Positions 37,148-46,648 of a stretch of DNA of 64,000 nt are shown here, piece by piece. The DNA comes from Flavobacteriales bacterium (GTDB lineage Bacteria > Bacteroidota > Bacteroidia > UBA10329). Each line of letters starts with the position of its first letter. The first letter of the stretch is position 1. A program made the translations under genes and the position numbers. The notes under the pieces were generated by a model that saw nothing but the letters and a program-made list of their open reading frames with translations, was not told where the DNA came from and searched no databases. Where the stretch lies: contig JACJZP010000005.1 of assembly GCA_020635535.1 (NCBI GenBank), positions 62,001-126,000 on the forward strand, in the 5' to 3' direction.

Positions 37148-39421
37148 ATGGGAGTATTCGATTTAGACATGATCAAGCAGGTGTATGCTCGATTCCCTGA
37201 GCGCATTGCTGCAGCTAGAAAAGCGGTGGGCAAACCGCTCACGTTGTCAGAGAAAATTCTGTACGCGCATCTTTGGGATGGCGAGGCGAAAGAAGCCTAC
37301 GAGCGCGGAAAATCCTACGTGGATTTCGACCCGGATAGAGTAGCGATGCAAGATGCAACGGCTCAGATGGCGTTGTTGCAATTCATGCAGGCAGGAAAGA
37401 AAAAGGTGGCGGTTCCATCTACGGTACATTGCGATCACCTGATTCAAGCGCGCATTGGTGCAAGTGCCGATCTGCAAGAAGCGATGAACAAGAGTTCGGA
37501 GGTTTTCAATTTCCTCGAAAGCGTTTCTAACAAATACGGTATCGGTTTCTGGAAGCCAGGCGCAGGTATCATCCACCAAGTAGTGTTAGAGAATTACGCG
37601 TTCCCTGGCGGGATGATGATCGGTACCGACAGCCACACGGTAAATGCTGGCGGTCTCGGAATGGTTGCTATTGGAGTAGGTGGCGCGGATGCCGTTGATG
37701 TGATGGCAGGAATGCCTTGGGAATTGAAATTCCCCAAACTCATCGGTGTAAAGCTGACCGGTAAACTGAATGGCTGGACTGCTCCCAAAGACGTTATCCT
37801 GAAAGTGGCAGGAATTCTGACCGTGAAAGGCGGAACAGGCGCGATTGTGGAGTACTTCGGTGAAGGCGCTAAAAGCATGTCGTGTACGGGTAAAGGCACC
37901 ATTTGCAATATGGGCGCTGAGATCGGTGCCACGACTTCAACCTTCGGTTATGACGAAAGCATGGAGCGTTACCTACGAGCCACCGGTCGTGCAGAGGTTG
38001 CTGATCTGGCAAACGGGATCAAAGAACACTTGACAGGCGATGATGAGGTTTATGCGAACCCAGAGAAGTACTTCGACCAAGTGATTGAGATCGATCTATC
38101 TACGCTGAGCCCTCATTTGAACGGACCGTTCACACCCGACTTGGCCACGCCAGTTGCGGAAATGAAGGAAAAAGCCAAGGCAAACGATTGGCCAACGCAA
38201 GTGGAGTGGGGCTTGATCGGTTCGTGTACCAATTCATCTTACGAGGATATCTCGAGAGCGTGTTCCATTGCAGAAGACGCCTTGGCAAAAGGCCTTAAAC
38301 CGAAAGCCGAATTCGGTATCAACCCAGGTTCTGAACAGGTTCGATATACGATTGAACGCGATGGTTTCATCAACACATTCGAGAAGTTGGGTGCGCGTAT
38401 TTTTACCAATGCTTGCGGTCCGTGCATTGGACAGTGGGGCAGGTACAACGACCCGAAAAATGGTCCGAAAAACTCCATCGTTCACTCGTTCAATAGAAAC
38501 TTCGCGAAGCGAGCCGATGGCAACCCGAACACGCATGCGTTCGTGACCTCACCAGAAATGGTTGCAGCCATCGCAATCGCGGGAGACCTTCGTTTTAATC
38601 CGATCACAGACACGCTGATCAACGATAAAGGCGAAGAAGTAAAACTGGCCGAGCCAACAGGTTGGGAGCTTCCGCCAAAGGGATTTGAAGTAGAAGATCC
38701 GGGCTACGTTGAACCAGCCGCAGACGGCAGCCATGTGGAGGTTGTAGTGAAACCCGATAGTGATCGTTTGCAGTTACTCGACCCGTTCAAACCTTGGGAT
38801 GGAAAGAACATTACGGGCGCCAAACTGCTGATCAAGGCTTACGGAAAATGCACCACGGATCATATTTCCATGGCAGGTCCGTGGTTGCGATACCGAGGTC
38901 ATCTCGATAACATCTCGAACAACACCTTGACGGGTGCGGTGAATGCTTTCAATAAGGAAACGAATCGGATCAAGAACCAATTGGACGGTTCTTATGGCGA
39001 AGTGCCTGCGGTTGCAAGAGCTTATAAAGCGGCTGGCGTTCCTTCGGTCGTGGTTGGCGATAGCAACTATGGTGAAGGTTCTTCGCGCGAGCATGCAGCC
39101 ATGCAGCCTCGCCATTTGGGAGTGGTTGCGGTGCTCGTTAAATCGTTCGCACGTATCCACGAAACCAACCTGAAGAAGCAGGGAATGCTCGGGTTGACCT
39201 TCGCCAACGAAGCCGATTACGACAAGATCCAGGAAGACGACACGTTCAACTTTGTGGATCTGACAGATTTTGCAGAAGGCAAACCGCTCACCATCGAGTT
39301 GGTTCATGCCGATGGTTCTAAAGACATCATCAAGGCGAATCACACATACAACGAAGCGCAGATCGAGTGGTTCAAAGCTGGTTCTGCATTGAACTTGATA
39401 AAGAAGCAGCAATCGGCATAG
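37148..39421 (+). CDS. acn: Aconitate hydratase (AcnA/mitochondrial-type subfamily)
   Basis: 757 aa, close in length and sequence style to mitochondrial aconitase. Visible: [37 protein letters not shown], cluster ligands in [13 protein letters not shown] and [33 protein letters not shown] and the swivel-domain [15 protein letters not shown]. Same reaction as the upstream AcnB but a different domain order. Separated from acnB by a terminator and 115 nt that hold a weak promoter candidate (TACCTTTA at 37098). The pair may serve different growth states or oxidative conditions. Confidence 0.95.
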   Translation: MGVFDLDMIKQVYARFPERIAAARKAVGKPLTLSEKILYAHLWDGEAKEAYERGKSYVDFDPDRVAMQDATAQMALLQFMQAGKKKVAVPSTVHCDHLIQARIGASADLQEAMNKSSEVFNFLESVSNKYGIGFWKPGAGIIHQVVLENYAFPGGMMIGTDSHTVNAGGLGMVAIGVGGADAVDVMAGMPWELKFPKLIGVKLTGKLNGWTAPKDVILKVAGILTVKGGTGAIVEYFGEGAKSMSCTGKGTICNMGAEIGATTSTFGYDESMERYLRATGRAEVADLANGIKEHLTGDDEVYANPEKYFDQVIEIDLSTLSPHLNGPFTPDLATPVAEMKEKAKANDWPTQVEWGLIGSCTNSSYEDISRACSIAEDALAKGLKPKAEFGINPGSEQVRYTIERDGFINTFEKLGARIFTNACGPCIGQWGRYNDPKNGPKNSIVHSFNRNFAKRADGNPNTHAFVTSPEMVAAIAIAGDLRFNPITDTLINDKGEEVKLAEPTGWELPPKGFEVEDPGYVEPAADGSHVEVVVKPDSDRLQLLDPFKPWDGKNITGAKLLIKAYGKCTTDHISMAGPWLRYRGHLDNISNNTLTGAVNAFNKETNRIKNQLDGSYGEVPAVARAYKAAGVPSVVVGDSNYGEGSSREHAAMQPRHLGVVAVLVKSFARIHETNLKKQGMLGLTFANEADYDKIQEDDTFNFVDLTDFAEGKPLTIELVHADGSKDIIKANHTYNEAQIEWFKAGSALNLIKKQQSA

Positions 39422-39448
39422 GTTCTAATTGTAATTTTGAGCAAAGGA

Positions 39449-39472
39449 AACGGGCGGCCTTGGTCGCCCGTT
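39449..39472 (+). terminator. GC-rich hairpin after the aconitase gene
   Basis: AACGGGCG (39449-39456) pairs with CGCCCGTT (39465-39472). No T run follows, so a terminator role is uncertain; it ends 14 nt before the mtgA ATG. Confidence 0.4.
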
Positions 39473-39485
39473 CCTGTACTCGATC

Positions 39486-40265
39486 ATGGCGAAAAAACCA
39501 TCCCCCAAAAAACCTAAAGCCGCCAAATCGGGCGGTTGGTTCGGCCGAATGCTGCGTTTCGCTGGCAAGACGATTCTCGGGCTTTTCCTGTTCAGCGTTT
39601 TGATGGTGATCGTCTATCGGTTCGTGCCCATTCCTATCACCATTTTGCAGCTTTCGCGTTGCGTGGAACAGTTTCAAGACGAGAAGCCCATTCGTCTGAA
39701 AAAGGATTGGGAACCGCTTGAGAACATCAGCAATAAGCTGCAACTGGCGGTGGTCTGCGCGGAAGATCAGAAATTCCTCAACCACAATGGGTTTGATATT
39801 GAAGCAATAGAAGAGGCGATTGAGCACAATCAAAAGGGAAAGCGTGTCCGTGGAGCAAGTACCATCAGTCAGCAAACTGCCAAGAACGTTTTCCTTTGGG
39901 AAGGACGCACTTGGGTTCGGAAAGGGCTGGAAGTGTATTTCACCGCGCTGATTGAACTCTTCTGGAGCAAGGAACGCATCATGGAAGTGTACCTGAATGT
40001 GATTGAAATGGGCGATGGGATTTATGGCGCTGAAATGGCTTCGCAAGTGTATTTCAAGAAATCAGCATCGAAGCTTTCAAGCGCTGAGGCGGCTTTACTG
40101 GCGAGCATTCTTCCGAGTCCACGTAAGTATTCGGCTGTAAATCCGAGTGCGTATGTTCGTGGTCGCCAATCGTGGACAATGGGTCAGATGGCGCATTGGG
40201 GCGGCAAGTTGGATTACGAAAACCCGCCCGTTCACAAGGGAACCAAGAAGAAAAAGAAGAAATAG
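39486..40265 (+). CDS. mtgA: Monofunctional biosynthetic peptidoglycan transglycosylase
   Basis: 259 aa. Lys-rich cytoplasmic N-terminus, one membrane helix (about 31-47, TILGLFLFSVLMVIVYRF), then a GT51 domain: AEDQKFLNHNGFD (first catalytic Glu), RGASTISQQTAKNVFLWEGRTWVRKGLE, ERIMEVYLNVIEMGDGIYGAE and SSAEAALLASILPSPRKYS. Polymerises lipid II into glycan strands. Ends in a run of lysines. Bestrophin gene follows after 3 nt. Confidence 0.95.
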   Translation: MAKKPSPKKPKAAKSGGWFGRMLRFAGKTILGLFLFSVLMVIVYRFVPIPITILQLSRCVEQFQDEKPIRLKKDWEPLENISNKLQLAVVCAEDQKFLNHNGFDIEAIEEAIEHNQKGKRVRGASTISQQTAKNVFLWEGRTWVRKGLEVYFTALIELFWSKERIMEVYLNVIEMGDGIYGAEMASQVYFKKSASKLSSAEAALLASILPSPRKYSAVNPSAYVRGRQSWTMGQMAHWGGKLDYENPPVHKGTKKKKKK

Positions 40266-40268
40266 CCG

Positions 40269-41135
40269 ATGGTCAGTTACAACCCCAAAAGCTGGTTCAC
40301 CATCATTTTCCAGCTCCACAAGTACGATACGTTTCGCCAGCTGTTGCCAACCATGGTGGTTTTGGCTGTGCTTACCAGTGTCTTCTGCTATGTGGAGATT
40401 GAGTTGTTGAATCTGGAATTCACGAGCACAATGGCAGTGCATTCACTCATCGGTTTTGTGATTTCGTTATTACTTGTGTTCCGAACAAATACCGCTTACG
40501 ATCGCTGGTGGGAAGGCCGAAAACAATGGGGCGCGCTGGTCAATAACACGCGTAACTTGTCCATCAAACTCAGCAATATCGTTCCCCAAGATCAACCCGA
40601 AAGAAGACAGCTTTTCCGTGTGCTCATCACCAATTACGTGTTTGCTATGAAAGAGCATTTACGAAATGGTGTACTTCCATTCGAACTCGAAAATCATCCC
40701 GATTTCGACCTTGACAAAACCATGCAACGCGACCATGTTCCGAATGCCATCGCGCAGCAACTTTATGCGCAGATATTGCTTTTGAAAAAGGATGGTCTGA
40801 TCTCGGAAGAACAACAGATCGTGCTTGATAGCGAGTTCCGCGCCTTGACCGACATCATTGGAGCCTGTGAACGCATCAAAAAAACGCCCATTCCGTATTC
40901 GTACAGTGCGTTCATCAAGAAATTCATTTTTCTGTATGTGATGAGTTTGCCGTTCGGGGTGGTGCGCGATTTTGGCTATTCCACCATTTTCGTGGTGGTG
41001 TTCATCTTTTACATTCTTGCCAGCTTGGAGCTGATTGCAGAAGAGATCGAAGACCCGTTCGGAACAGATGCCAACGACCTTCCAACCGATACGCTTTGCC
41101 TGACCATTCAGAAAAACCTGAAGGAGTTGTTCTGA
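40269..41135 (+). CDS. Bestrophin family ion channel
   Basis: 288 aa. Contains the bestrophin/UPF0187 landmarks LLVFRTNTAYDRWWEGRKQWGALVNNTRNLS, YSAFIKKFIFLYVMSLPFG and the C-terminal IEDPFGTDANDLPTDTLC segment. Four hydrophobic stretches predict the usual four-helix topology (about 25-45, 55-75, 213-235, 240-262). Bacterial members form pentameric, often cation-selective, channels. Starts 3 nt after mtgA; ends at a strong bidirectional terminator shared with dps. Confidence 0.92.
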   Translation: MVSYNPKSWFTIIFQLHKYDTFRQLLPTMVVLAVLTSVFCYVEIELLNLEFTSTMAVHSLIGFVISLLLVFRTNTAYDRWWEGRKQWGALVNNTRNLSIKLSNIVPQDQPERRQLFRVLITNYVFAMKEHLRNGVLPFELENHPDFDLDKTMQRDHVPNAIAQQLYAQILLLKKDGLISEEQQIVLDSEFRALTDIIGACERIKKTPIPYSYSAFIKKFIFLYVMSLPFGVVRDFGYSTIFVVVFIFYILASLELIAEEIEDPFGTDANDLPTDTLCLTIQKNLKELF

Positions 41136-41215
41136 GGTTGAAAAAGGAGAAAATGAAAAAGGAAAAACGTGTCTCGCATGGGCCACGTTTTTCCTTTTTT
41201 CGTTTTAACATTTTA
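41133..41215. repeat. Stop-anchored inverted array of 7-nt units between bestrophin and dps
   Basis: From the bestrophin TGA the sequence steps in 7-nt units of the form G/T-G/A-purine-A-rich (GAAAAAG, TGAAAAA, GGAAAAA) up to CGTG. From the dps TAA on the other strand it also steps in 7-nt units (TAAAATG, TTAAAAC, GAAAAAA, GGAAAAA) up to CGTG. Both arrays end in the same GGAAAAA-CGTG step around a GC-rich centre (41172-41183). Confidence 0.5.
41156..41200. terminator. Bidirectional terminator between bestrophin and dps
   Basis: A 16-bp perfect stem (41156-41171 with 41184-41199) with A-rich and T-rich flanks, serving both convergent genes. Confidence 0.85.
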
Positions 41216-41689
41216 CTTCTTACCGAGGTAAGCGGTAAGCATCCACACCGTTTTCTCCTGCTGCGTAATGTAATCGCTCATTTGCGAATTGGTTCCCTCA
41301 TCATCGGCTTCGCCAGCTAGTTCAAGAATTTTTCTTTCCAGTTCCAAAAGCGTTTTAAAGTTGGCAAGCGTGGTCGAAACCGTTCCTGTGCTATCGTTCA
41401 CGTTGGCCGCTTCCTTAATGGTTGAATGTTTCAGGTAATCGCTGAACGTGTGCAAAGGCGTCCCACCAAGCGTCAACACGCGCTCTGCAATTTCATCCAC
41501 CTTCATCACAGCATCGTTGTACAACTCCTCAAACTTCACATGAAGCTCAAAGAAACTTGGCCCTTGAATGTTCCAATGAAAACCGCGAAGGTTCTGGTAA
41601 AACATCTGATAATTGGCCAAAAGCGTGTTCAACTCATCTACCAATTGCCTCGATTGCTCCTTATTCAATCCTATGTGATTCGTGCTCAT
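41213..41689 (-). CDS. dps: Dps family DNA-binding/ferritin-like protein
   Basis: 158 aa. Ferroxidase signature FHWNIQGPSFFELHVKFEELYNDAVMKVDEIAERV, with the conserved His, Asp and Glu ligands formed at the dimer interface. Stores iron using hydrogen peroxide and protects DNA. The short N-terminus lacks a Lys-rich DNA-binding tail. A promoter lies upstream at 41724-41751, and oxyR is 0.7 kb away, consistent with peroxide control. Confidence 0.94.
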   Translation of the reverse strand: MSTNHIGLNKEQSRQLVDELNTLLANYQMFYQNLRGFHWNIQGPSFFELHVKFEELYNDAVMKVDEIAERVLTLGGTPLHTFSDYLKHSTIKEAANVNDSTGTVSTTLANFKTLLELERKILELAGEADDEGTNSQMSDYITQQEKTVWMLTAYLGKK

Positions 41690-41723
41690 AACTTCTCGTT
41701 TTTTTCAGTTCTTATTTCTATTT

Positions 41724-41751
41724 CAAAGTTGCCTGATCGGTACTAACCCAA
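41724..41751 (-). promoter_or_regulatory. Probable dps promoter (TTG-N17-CAACTTTG)
   Basis: Minus strand: TTG at 41751-41749 and CAACTTTG at 41731-41724, spacer 17 nt, 34 nt before the ATG. Same variant -7 box as the lipoprotein gene at 31129. Confidence 0.45.
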
Positions 41752-41774
41752 CATGACGCAGGTCACAGAGTTCA

Positions 41775-42194
41775 CTAATCGTCATACGTGTTCTTCTCCT
41801 CTGGCTTCTCGCTCAAATACTGAATGAATTCATACTCGTTCGCATCATCGTCTAAAAAGTAATCGCGTATACGGAACTTTTGTTCAGTCAACGGGTAACT
41901 GCGCTCGTAGCCAGCCTCTTCCAGTCGCTTTCCAACCGCCTTCACGTCAGGAACCACAAATCCCATGTGGTTGAAGCCGAAAGAGAGGTAATCATCGCTT
42001 CCTCTCTTCTTATCGAAAGATTCGCTCAGTGCCAAATACGATTCGTCTGTTCCAATGTGTAGCCAACGTCTTTGATTGTCCTCACCGCAACCGCGTATCT
42101 TGAATTCTGGCATGGCCGTTTGAATGAATTTGACTGCTTCGTCCAAGTTGTTCACCGTTATGTTGTTGTGTTCTAAATATGACTGAGTTATCAT
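41775..42194 (-). CDS. VOC (glyoxalase/bleomycin-resistance) family protein
   Basis: 139 aa from the ATG at 42194; the frame extends to 42245 but the extra residues look non-native. Pattern of a single vicinal-oxygen-chelate domain: LEHNNITVNNLDEAVKFIQTAMP at the start, RWLHIGTDESYLALSE, FNHMGFVVPDVKAVGKRLEEAGYE and RDYFLDDDANEYEFIQY. Metal ligands His (HNN), His (NHMG) and Glu (EYEFIQY) are in place. Substrate unknown. Divergent from oxyR with a candidate OxyR operator between them, so peroxide control is possible. Confidence 0.85.
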   Translation of the reverse strand: MITQSYLEHNNITVNNLDEAVKFIQTAMPEFKIRGCGEDNQRRWLHIGTDESYLALSESFDKKRGSDDYLSFGFNHMGFVVPDVKAVGKRLEEAGYERSYPLTEQKFRIRDYFLDDDANEYEFIQYLSEKPEEKNTYDD

Positions 42195-42263
42195 GATTAA
42201 GAATTTTTGGTTGATAATAATTACTGATACAAAGGTGCCTGTCAATTAAATATCAGTCAAATC

Positions 42264-42290
42264 AATAGTATCTATATTTGGATAGCTATT
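42264..42290 (+). promoter_or_regulatory. Candidate OxyR operator overlapping the oxyR -7 box
   Basis: ATAG-N3-CTAT (42265-42275), six bases, then ATAGCTAT (42282-42289) gives four ATAG/CTAT half-sites, like the tetrad recognised by E. coli OxyR though with tighter spacing. TATATTTG (42273-42280) is embedded and is a perfect -7 box; no TTG at the usual distance. Arrangement suggests autoregulation. Confidence 0.45.
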
Positions 42291-42306
42291 AGTTATATTT
42301 TTCGGG

Positions 42307-42358
42307 GTTCAACGTTCAACGTGATTCAACCTTGAACTTAGAACAAAGAACCTTGAAC
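42307..42358. repeat. Array of 7-nt units abutting the oxyR start codon
   Basis: GTTCAAC twice, a 10-nt unit ending TTCAAC, then CTTGAAC, TTAGAAC, AAAGAAC and CTTGAAC, ending directly at the ATG. The first half and second half are inverted (GTTCAA against TTGAAC). Lies in the predicted 5' untranslated region. Confidence 0.6.
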
Positions 42359-43288
42359 ATGACCTTACAACAACTCGAATACATCCGCGCCCTTGACATC
42401 GAACGCAACTTCGTCCGCGCAGCCGAACGGTGCTTCGTTACGCAGCCATCGCTTACCATGCAAGTGCAAAAGCTCGAAGAGCAGCTGGGCGTCAAGATTT
42501 TCGACCGTTCCAAGAAGCCGCTCATTCCAACTCCGTTGGGAGCATTGATCGTAGCGCAGGCCAAAGTAGTTCTCAAAGAAGCAGAGCGCATCAAAGAACT
42601 CATCAACGAACAGGAAGGAAAACTCACGGGCGAGTTGGTCATTGGTATCATTCCAACGCTTGCGCCATATCTGGTACCGCTGTTCGTTCCCAAATTTGAG
42701 CGCGATTACCCGGATATCCGTTTGGTGGTGCAAGAACTGCAGACAGATATCATCGTCAAACGACTTCGTTCTGATGAACTCGATCTGGGAATTCTCGTTA
42801 CGCCTTTGGAAGAAAAAGGCATCCACGAATCAGTGCTGTTCAACGAACCGATGATGGCTTACGTGGGGCGTAATCATCGTCTGTTCAATAAGAAATCCAT
42901 CAGCGCGTCCGACCTCGATCTTGATGATACTTGGTTGCTTTCAGAAGGTCATTGCTTCAGAGCGCAGGTTTTAAATATCTGTGCATCCAATAAGAATGAT
43001 CACGGTTACAACTTCGTGTTTGAAAGTGGTTCGTTGGAAACCTTGGAGCGCTTGGTAGAAGAACATCGCGGCATGACCATTTTGCCGTATCTCGCAACGC
43101 TCAAACTGAATGACGCGCAACGCCAACTGCTCCGCGAATTCAAAGGAACACCACCTGTTCGTGAGGTAAGTATTGTTACCAACCGCGTTCACGTAAAAAC
43201 CGCCATGATCGATGCGTTGGCTTGCACTATCAAGGCATCTGTGCCGCCAGAACTTTTGCAATCGGAAGGCGAGGTGATCCGATTATGA
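42359..43288 (+). CDS. oxyR: Hydrogen-peroxide-sensing LysR-family regulator OxyR
   Basis: 309 aa from the ATG at 42359. N-terminal winged helix ([40 protein letters not shown]) and LysR effector domain. The sensing loop reads [13 protein letters not shown], placing cysteines at 199 and 208, the same numbers and spacing as the redox-active pair of E. coli OxyR, so peroxide sensing is strongly supported. Neighbours dps and a VOC protein are plausible targets. A candidate operator overlaps its own promoter, and the leader contains a 7-nt repeat array. hemE lies 31 nt downstream on the same strand. Confidence 0.93.
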   Translation: MTLQQLEYIRALDIERNFVRAAERCFVTQPSLTMQVQKLEEQLGVKIFDRSKKPLIPTPLGALIVAQAKVVLKEAERIKELINEQEGKLTGELVIGIIPTLAPYLVPLFVPKFERDYPDIRLVVQELQTDIIVKRLRSDELDLGILVTPLEEKGIHESVLFNEPMMAYVGRNHRLFNKKSISASDLDLDDTWLLSEGHCFRAQVLNICASNKNDHGYNFVFESGSLETLERLVEEHRGMTILPYLATLKLNDAQRQLLREFKGTPPVREVSIVTNRVHVKTAMIDALACTIKASVPPELLQSEGEVIRL

Positions 43289-43307
43289 GTTTCTAGCTTT
43301 TGGAAGT

Positions 43308-43315
43308 TACTTTTG
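43308..43315 (+). promoter_or_regulatory. -7 box immediately upstream of hemE
   Basis: TACTTTTG ends 4 nt before the hemE ATG. If used, transcription would start about at the ATG, giving a leaderless mRNA. No TTG at proper spacing; cotranscription with oxyR is the alternative. Confidence 0.35.
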
Positions 43316-43319
43316 CGCC

Positions 43320-44345
43320 ATGCTGAAAAATGACCTTTTGTTGCGCGCAGCGCGAGGAGAAAAAGTGGAGAGAACGCCCGTTTGGCTCATGCGTCAGGCT
43401 GGTAGAATACTTCCAGAATACAGAGAAGTACGCGCCAAAATGGGCGGTTTCAAAGAGTTGGTCGAAAGCCCTGAGTTTGCTTGCGAAGTAACTATTCAGC
43501 CGGTAGACCACTTGGGTGTGGATGCGGCCATCATTTTCTCCGATATTCTTGTCATTCCCGAAGGAATGGGTTTGCCTTATGAAATGGTAGAGAAGCGCGG
43601 TCCGTGGTTTGAAAAGACGATTCAATCGGCCTCAGATATTGAAAAGCTGAAAGTTGCCGAAGCGGATGACGTTCGTTACACCATCGATGCTATTTCGCTG
43701 ACCAAGAAAGAGTTGGATGGGCGCGTTCCTTTGATCGGCTTTGCAGGCGCACCGTGGACCATCTTCAGCTATATGATCGAAGGAAGTGGATCAAAGACCT
43801 TCTCAAAAGCCAAGAAGTTCCTTTACACGGAGCCAAAATTGGCGCATCAATTATTGGAGAAGATCACTTTGAGCACCATCAATTACCTGAAAGGGCAAAT
43901 TGCTGCTGGTGCAGATATCGTTCAGATTTTCGATAGCTGGGCGGGAATTCTAAGTGCAGAGCAATACAAGGAATTCGCCTTGCCATATATCGCGCAGATA
44001 TGCGATGCCATTGATGAGGTGCCGATCACCGTTTTTGCAAAAGGTGCCTACTTCGTTCGCAAAGAATTGGGTGAACTCAATTGTAACACCATCGGGTTGG
44101 ATTGGAACATGGGAATTGCCGAAAGCCGCGCTATGATCGGGCCAAATAAAACCCTTCAAGGAAATCTTGATCCGTGTGTTCTTTATGCAGAACACGAGGT
44201 GATTGTAGAAAAGACCAAGGAAATGCTTCGTGCATTCGGACCGCAACGACATATCGCTAACCTCGGTCATGGCGTTTACCCAGACATTGACCCTCGTAAG
44301 GTGAAGTTGTTTGTGGATACAGTGAGGGAATATCGTTTCAGCTAG
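43320..44345 (+). CDS. hemE: Uroporphyrinogen decarboxylase
   Basis: 341 aa, standard length. Converts uroporphyrinogen III to coproporphyrinogen III in haem synthesis. N-terminal [19 protein letters not shown] contains the catalytic arginines; [14 protein letters not shown] holds the catalytic Asp; [20 protein letters not shown] and the C-terminal [12 protein letters not shown] follow. Haem enzymes and peroxide defence often share regulation, so its place 31 nt behind oxyR is notable. The 3' end overlaps the convergent GT61 pseudogene by 8 nt. Confidence 0.96.
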   Translation: MLKNDLLLRAARGEKVERTPVWLMRQAGRILPEYREVRAKMGGFKELVESPEFACEVTIQPVDHLGVDAAIIFSDILVIPEGMGLPYEMVEKRGPWFEKTIQSASDIEKLKVAEADDVRYTIDAISLTKKELDGRVPLIGFAGAPWTIFSYMIEGSGSKTFSKAKKFLYTEPKLAHQLLEKITLSTINYLKGQIAAGADIVQIFDSWAGILSAEQYKEFALPYIAQICDAIDEVPITVFAKGAYFVRKELGELNCNTIGLDWNMGIAESRAMIGPNKTLQGNLDPCVLYAEHEVIVEKTKEMLRAFGPQRHIANLGHGVYPDIDPRKVKLFVDTVREYRFS

Positions 44346-45369
44346 CCAGGAAACTCTCGATCTTGTTTTCAAAATCCTTAAGTTCTACTTTGAAATCTCC
44401 GTAGACGTTTGGATTACTCCCACCAACTAATATATCGTATTTAATGCCGCAGACACTGGCAAGCCAATAATAATGTGAATGCAATAAGGTTGCAGGAGCT
44501 ATATCAAGAAGGCTGGATTTACTCGCTTGACTAAAGAAGATATTCGCTAATCCTGCCCCATGAATTCCTATTACATGGCTCGCTGAATTGAAAATTACAG
44601 CTTGTTGTCTAACCGTAAAGTCTCCTGGATTGATAATTTCAAAACCTCGTTTAATCAAAATGGGCTTTAATTCATCAAAATTGGAGATGTTGCGATTGGA
44701 TCGACTGACAATATCTTCTTGCCCGGTTCAACCTCGGGCACATCTTTTAGGGCTAGCGATTTCGTTTTGAGCCAATATCTTGGTTCATAGTACATTGGAC
44801 TGGAAACAATAAGGTCTTCCACTAAAATTGAGTGTCTATTTCCATCCAATTCAATTTCTTGAAATGGTCAAGCTGTTGGAGTTCCTGAAATATTTTTTAG
44901 TGAATGTACCTTTTCCCACAATAATGGGAGTTTTACCGATTGCAAGATGTTCCTCCAGTAGATAGATCTTATGAAGTACAGCAGCAAAAAGTAGAAGTAA
45001 TTGCTGCCTAGCTACCATCAAAAGAATGGCACACTCCAGTTTTCTGGGTTTTTCATTGAATCGCGACTTCCAAATCGGTTTTGGTGATGGTAGACCGAAT
45101 CTACCCTTCTTCTTTGAGGATCCAACTATGGTTCTATATCCCTGAATAGCATATCCCAGATCTGGTTCAACAAGGGCATTGTTTACTTTGACTATGAATT
45201 CTTCGTGCTCCCATGTTACGTTGTCCAGATGGAATGCCTTATTGACCCTCGGGTCTGAGAATGAAGGTCGCTGATCGGAAAAAGGCTTTGACGACCTTTG
45301 AAAGATCACTTCTCCAACGGACGGATCTATCTTCCAGTAAAGCCGCTTTAATCTATCCTTCCACAGCAT
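44338..45369 (-). pseudogene. Decayed GT61-family glycosyltransferase (DUF563)
   Basis: Three successive minus-strand frames (45369-44851, 44849-44667 and 44658-44338) join into one GT61 protein of about 345 aa. C-terminal hallmark VIGIHGAGLANIFF is intact. Frame changes: one lost A in the A6 run (T run at 44893-44898), where restoring it gives IFQELQQLDHFQEIELDGN; one lost base near 44706-44712, after which the frame reads SRSNRNISNFDELKPIL. Within the first piece, the segment LMVARQQLLLLFAAVL (about 44970-45023) is nonsense in frame, while another frame reads GSNYFYFLLYF, the expected GT61 NYF/H motif, implying three further single-base losses that cancel. At least five deletions: real decay, or an assembly problem confined to this gene. 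Confidence 0.82.
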
Positions 45370-45478
45370 GTGAAGAGCAAAGGTAATTAAGTGGAATCTT
45401 CAAAGAACGAGGTTGATTTCAATTCTCTCAGAACTGGAGGTTTGTAGCTGAAAGAACAAAGTATGCTTACTTTCGAAC

Positions 45479-46639
45479 ATGCCTTTATCATCCATTATTC
45501 AGGTATTGATCATGTTGTCGTTTCCTATTCTCGTTCTGGAGGTAGTGAAGCGGAACAAACTAGCAGGTATGGTCGGTCCGGTAATTCTTTGCTATGCAGT
45601 TGGTTTGATCGTTGGCAACCTACCTGATTCCCCAGTGAATGTTGAATTGAGCCAAACGGTTGCAGAGGCCATGGTGCCATTGGCAATTTCTCTTATGCTT
45701 TTGTCAACACGGTTTATGGCGTGGGTCAAGTATGCGAAGCAAACGGCCAAGTCGTTTGCGCTTGCGGTGGTAGCTGTATTGGTTTCTTCTTTTGCTGTTT
45801 CTGCTTATTTCCACTTACAGGAAATGGGAGTAGATGATGTGTGGAAACTAAGTGGAATGATGGTAGGCGTTTACACAGGCGGCACACCCAATTTGGCAGC
45901 CATCGGAACAGCTTTGGGAATTTCAAATGAGGTTTTCATTGTGCTGAATGCGTGCGACCTCATTCTCAGTGCACTTTACCTATTGCTGTTGCTGTCTGTA
46001 GCACAGAAGATCGCATTGAAGTTTCTTCCATCCTTCGTTCCCAAGGAAAAACATGATAGAGATGAAACGTTCCATTATCAACGTGTGGAGCGGATGGCTT
46101 CTCGGAAAACCTTGGCCAAGGCATGGTCGATGGCATTTCTACTTTCCGCAGGAATAGTCGGTGCTAGTATCGGCTTTTCGATTCTTGTTGATGGTAAGAT
46201 CACAGCACCTTCGGTTATTCTTGCAGTGACCACCTTGAGTATTGCAGCCTCGTTCGTTAGAAAGATCCGATTCTTGCCAAGAACCTATGAGTTCGGGGAG
46301 TTTTTTCTGCTGGTCTTCTGCATGGGCATTGGTTCCATCTCCAATATCCAGGAGATGCTGCAGGCTAGCCCGAACGTTCTGTTTTACGTTACCTGTGTTT
46401 TCCTCGGAACACTCTCCGTCCACTTCCTTCTGTCTTGGATTTTTCGGATTGATGCAGACACCACATTGATAACCTCCGTGGCCGGAATTTTCGGTCCAGC
46501 ATTCATTGGTCCCGTGGCTAGTGTTCTTAAGAACAAGGATATTGTGGTAAGCGGTCTCACCACCGGTTTGGTGGGTTATGCCATTGCCAATTATTTGGGG
46601 TTAGGAATGGCACAGGTGTTCCATCTTGTGTTTCCATAA
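45479..46639 (+). CDS. DUF819 family integral membrane protein
   Basis: 386 aa with about ten hydrophobic segments. Recognisable DUF819/YjcL-type features: VILCYAVGLIVGNLP, MVPLAISLMLLSTRF, MMVGVYTGGTPNLAAIGTALG and the C-terminal FGPAFIGPVASVLKNKDIVVSGLTTGLVGYAIANYLG. A cytoplasmic charged loop (about 185-215) splits the two halves, as in inverted-repeat transporters. Substrate unknown. lhgO follows after 9 nt, so cotranscription is likely. The 109-nt upstream region has TACTTTCG at 45468-45475, a possible -7 box. Confidence 0.88.
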   Translation: MPLSSIIQVLIMLSFPILVLEVVKRNKLAGMVGPVILCYAVGLIVGNLPDSPVNVELSQTVAEAMVPLAISLMLLSTRFMAWVKYAKQTAKSFALAVVAVLVSSFAVSAYFHLQEMGVDDVWKLSGMMVGVYTGGTPNLAAIGTALGISNEVFIVLNACDLILSALYLLLLLSVAQKIALKFLPSFVPKEKHDRDETFHYQRVERMASRKTLAKAWSMAFLLSAGIVGASIGFSILVDGKITAPSVILAVTTLSIAASFVRKIRFLPRTYEFGEFFLLVFCMGIGSISNIQEMLQASPNVLFYVTCVFLGTLSVHFLLSWIFRIDADTTLITSVAGIFGPAFIGPVASVLKNKDIVVSGLTTGLVGYAIANYLGLGMAQVFHLVFP

Positions 46640-46648
46640 TTTCGCGGC

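Noticed and set aside
38774..39412. 212-codon minus-strand open frame opposite the aconitase
   Set aside because: Shadow frame; composition is that of antisense translation and there is no start context.
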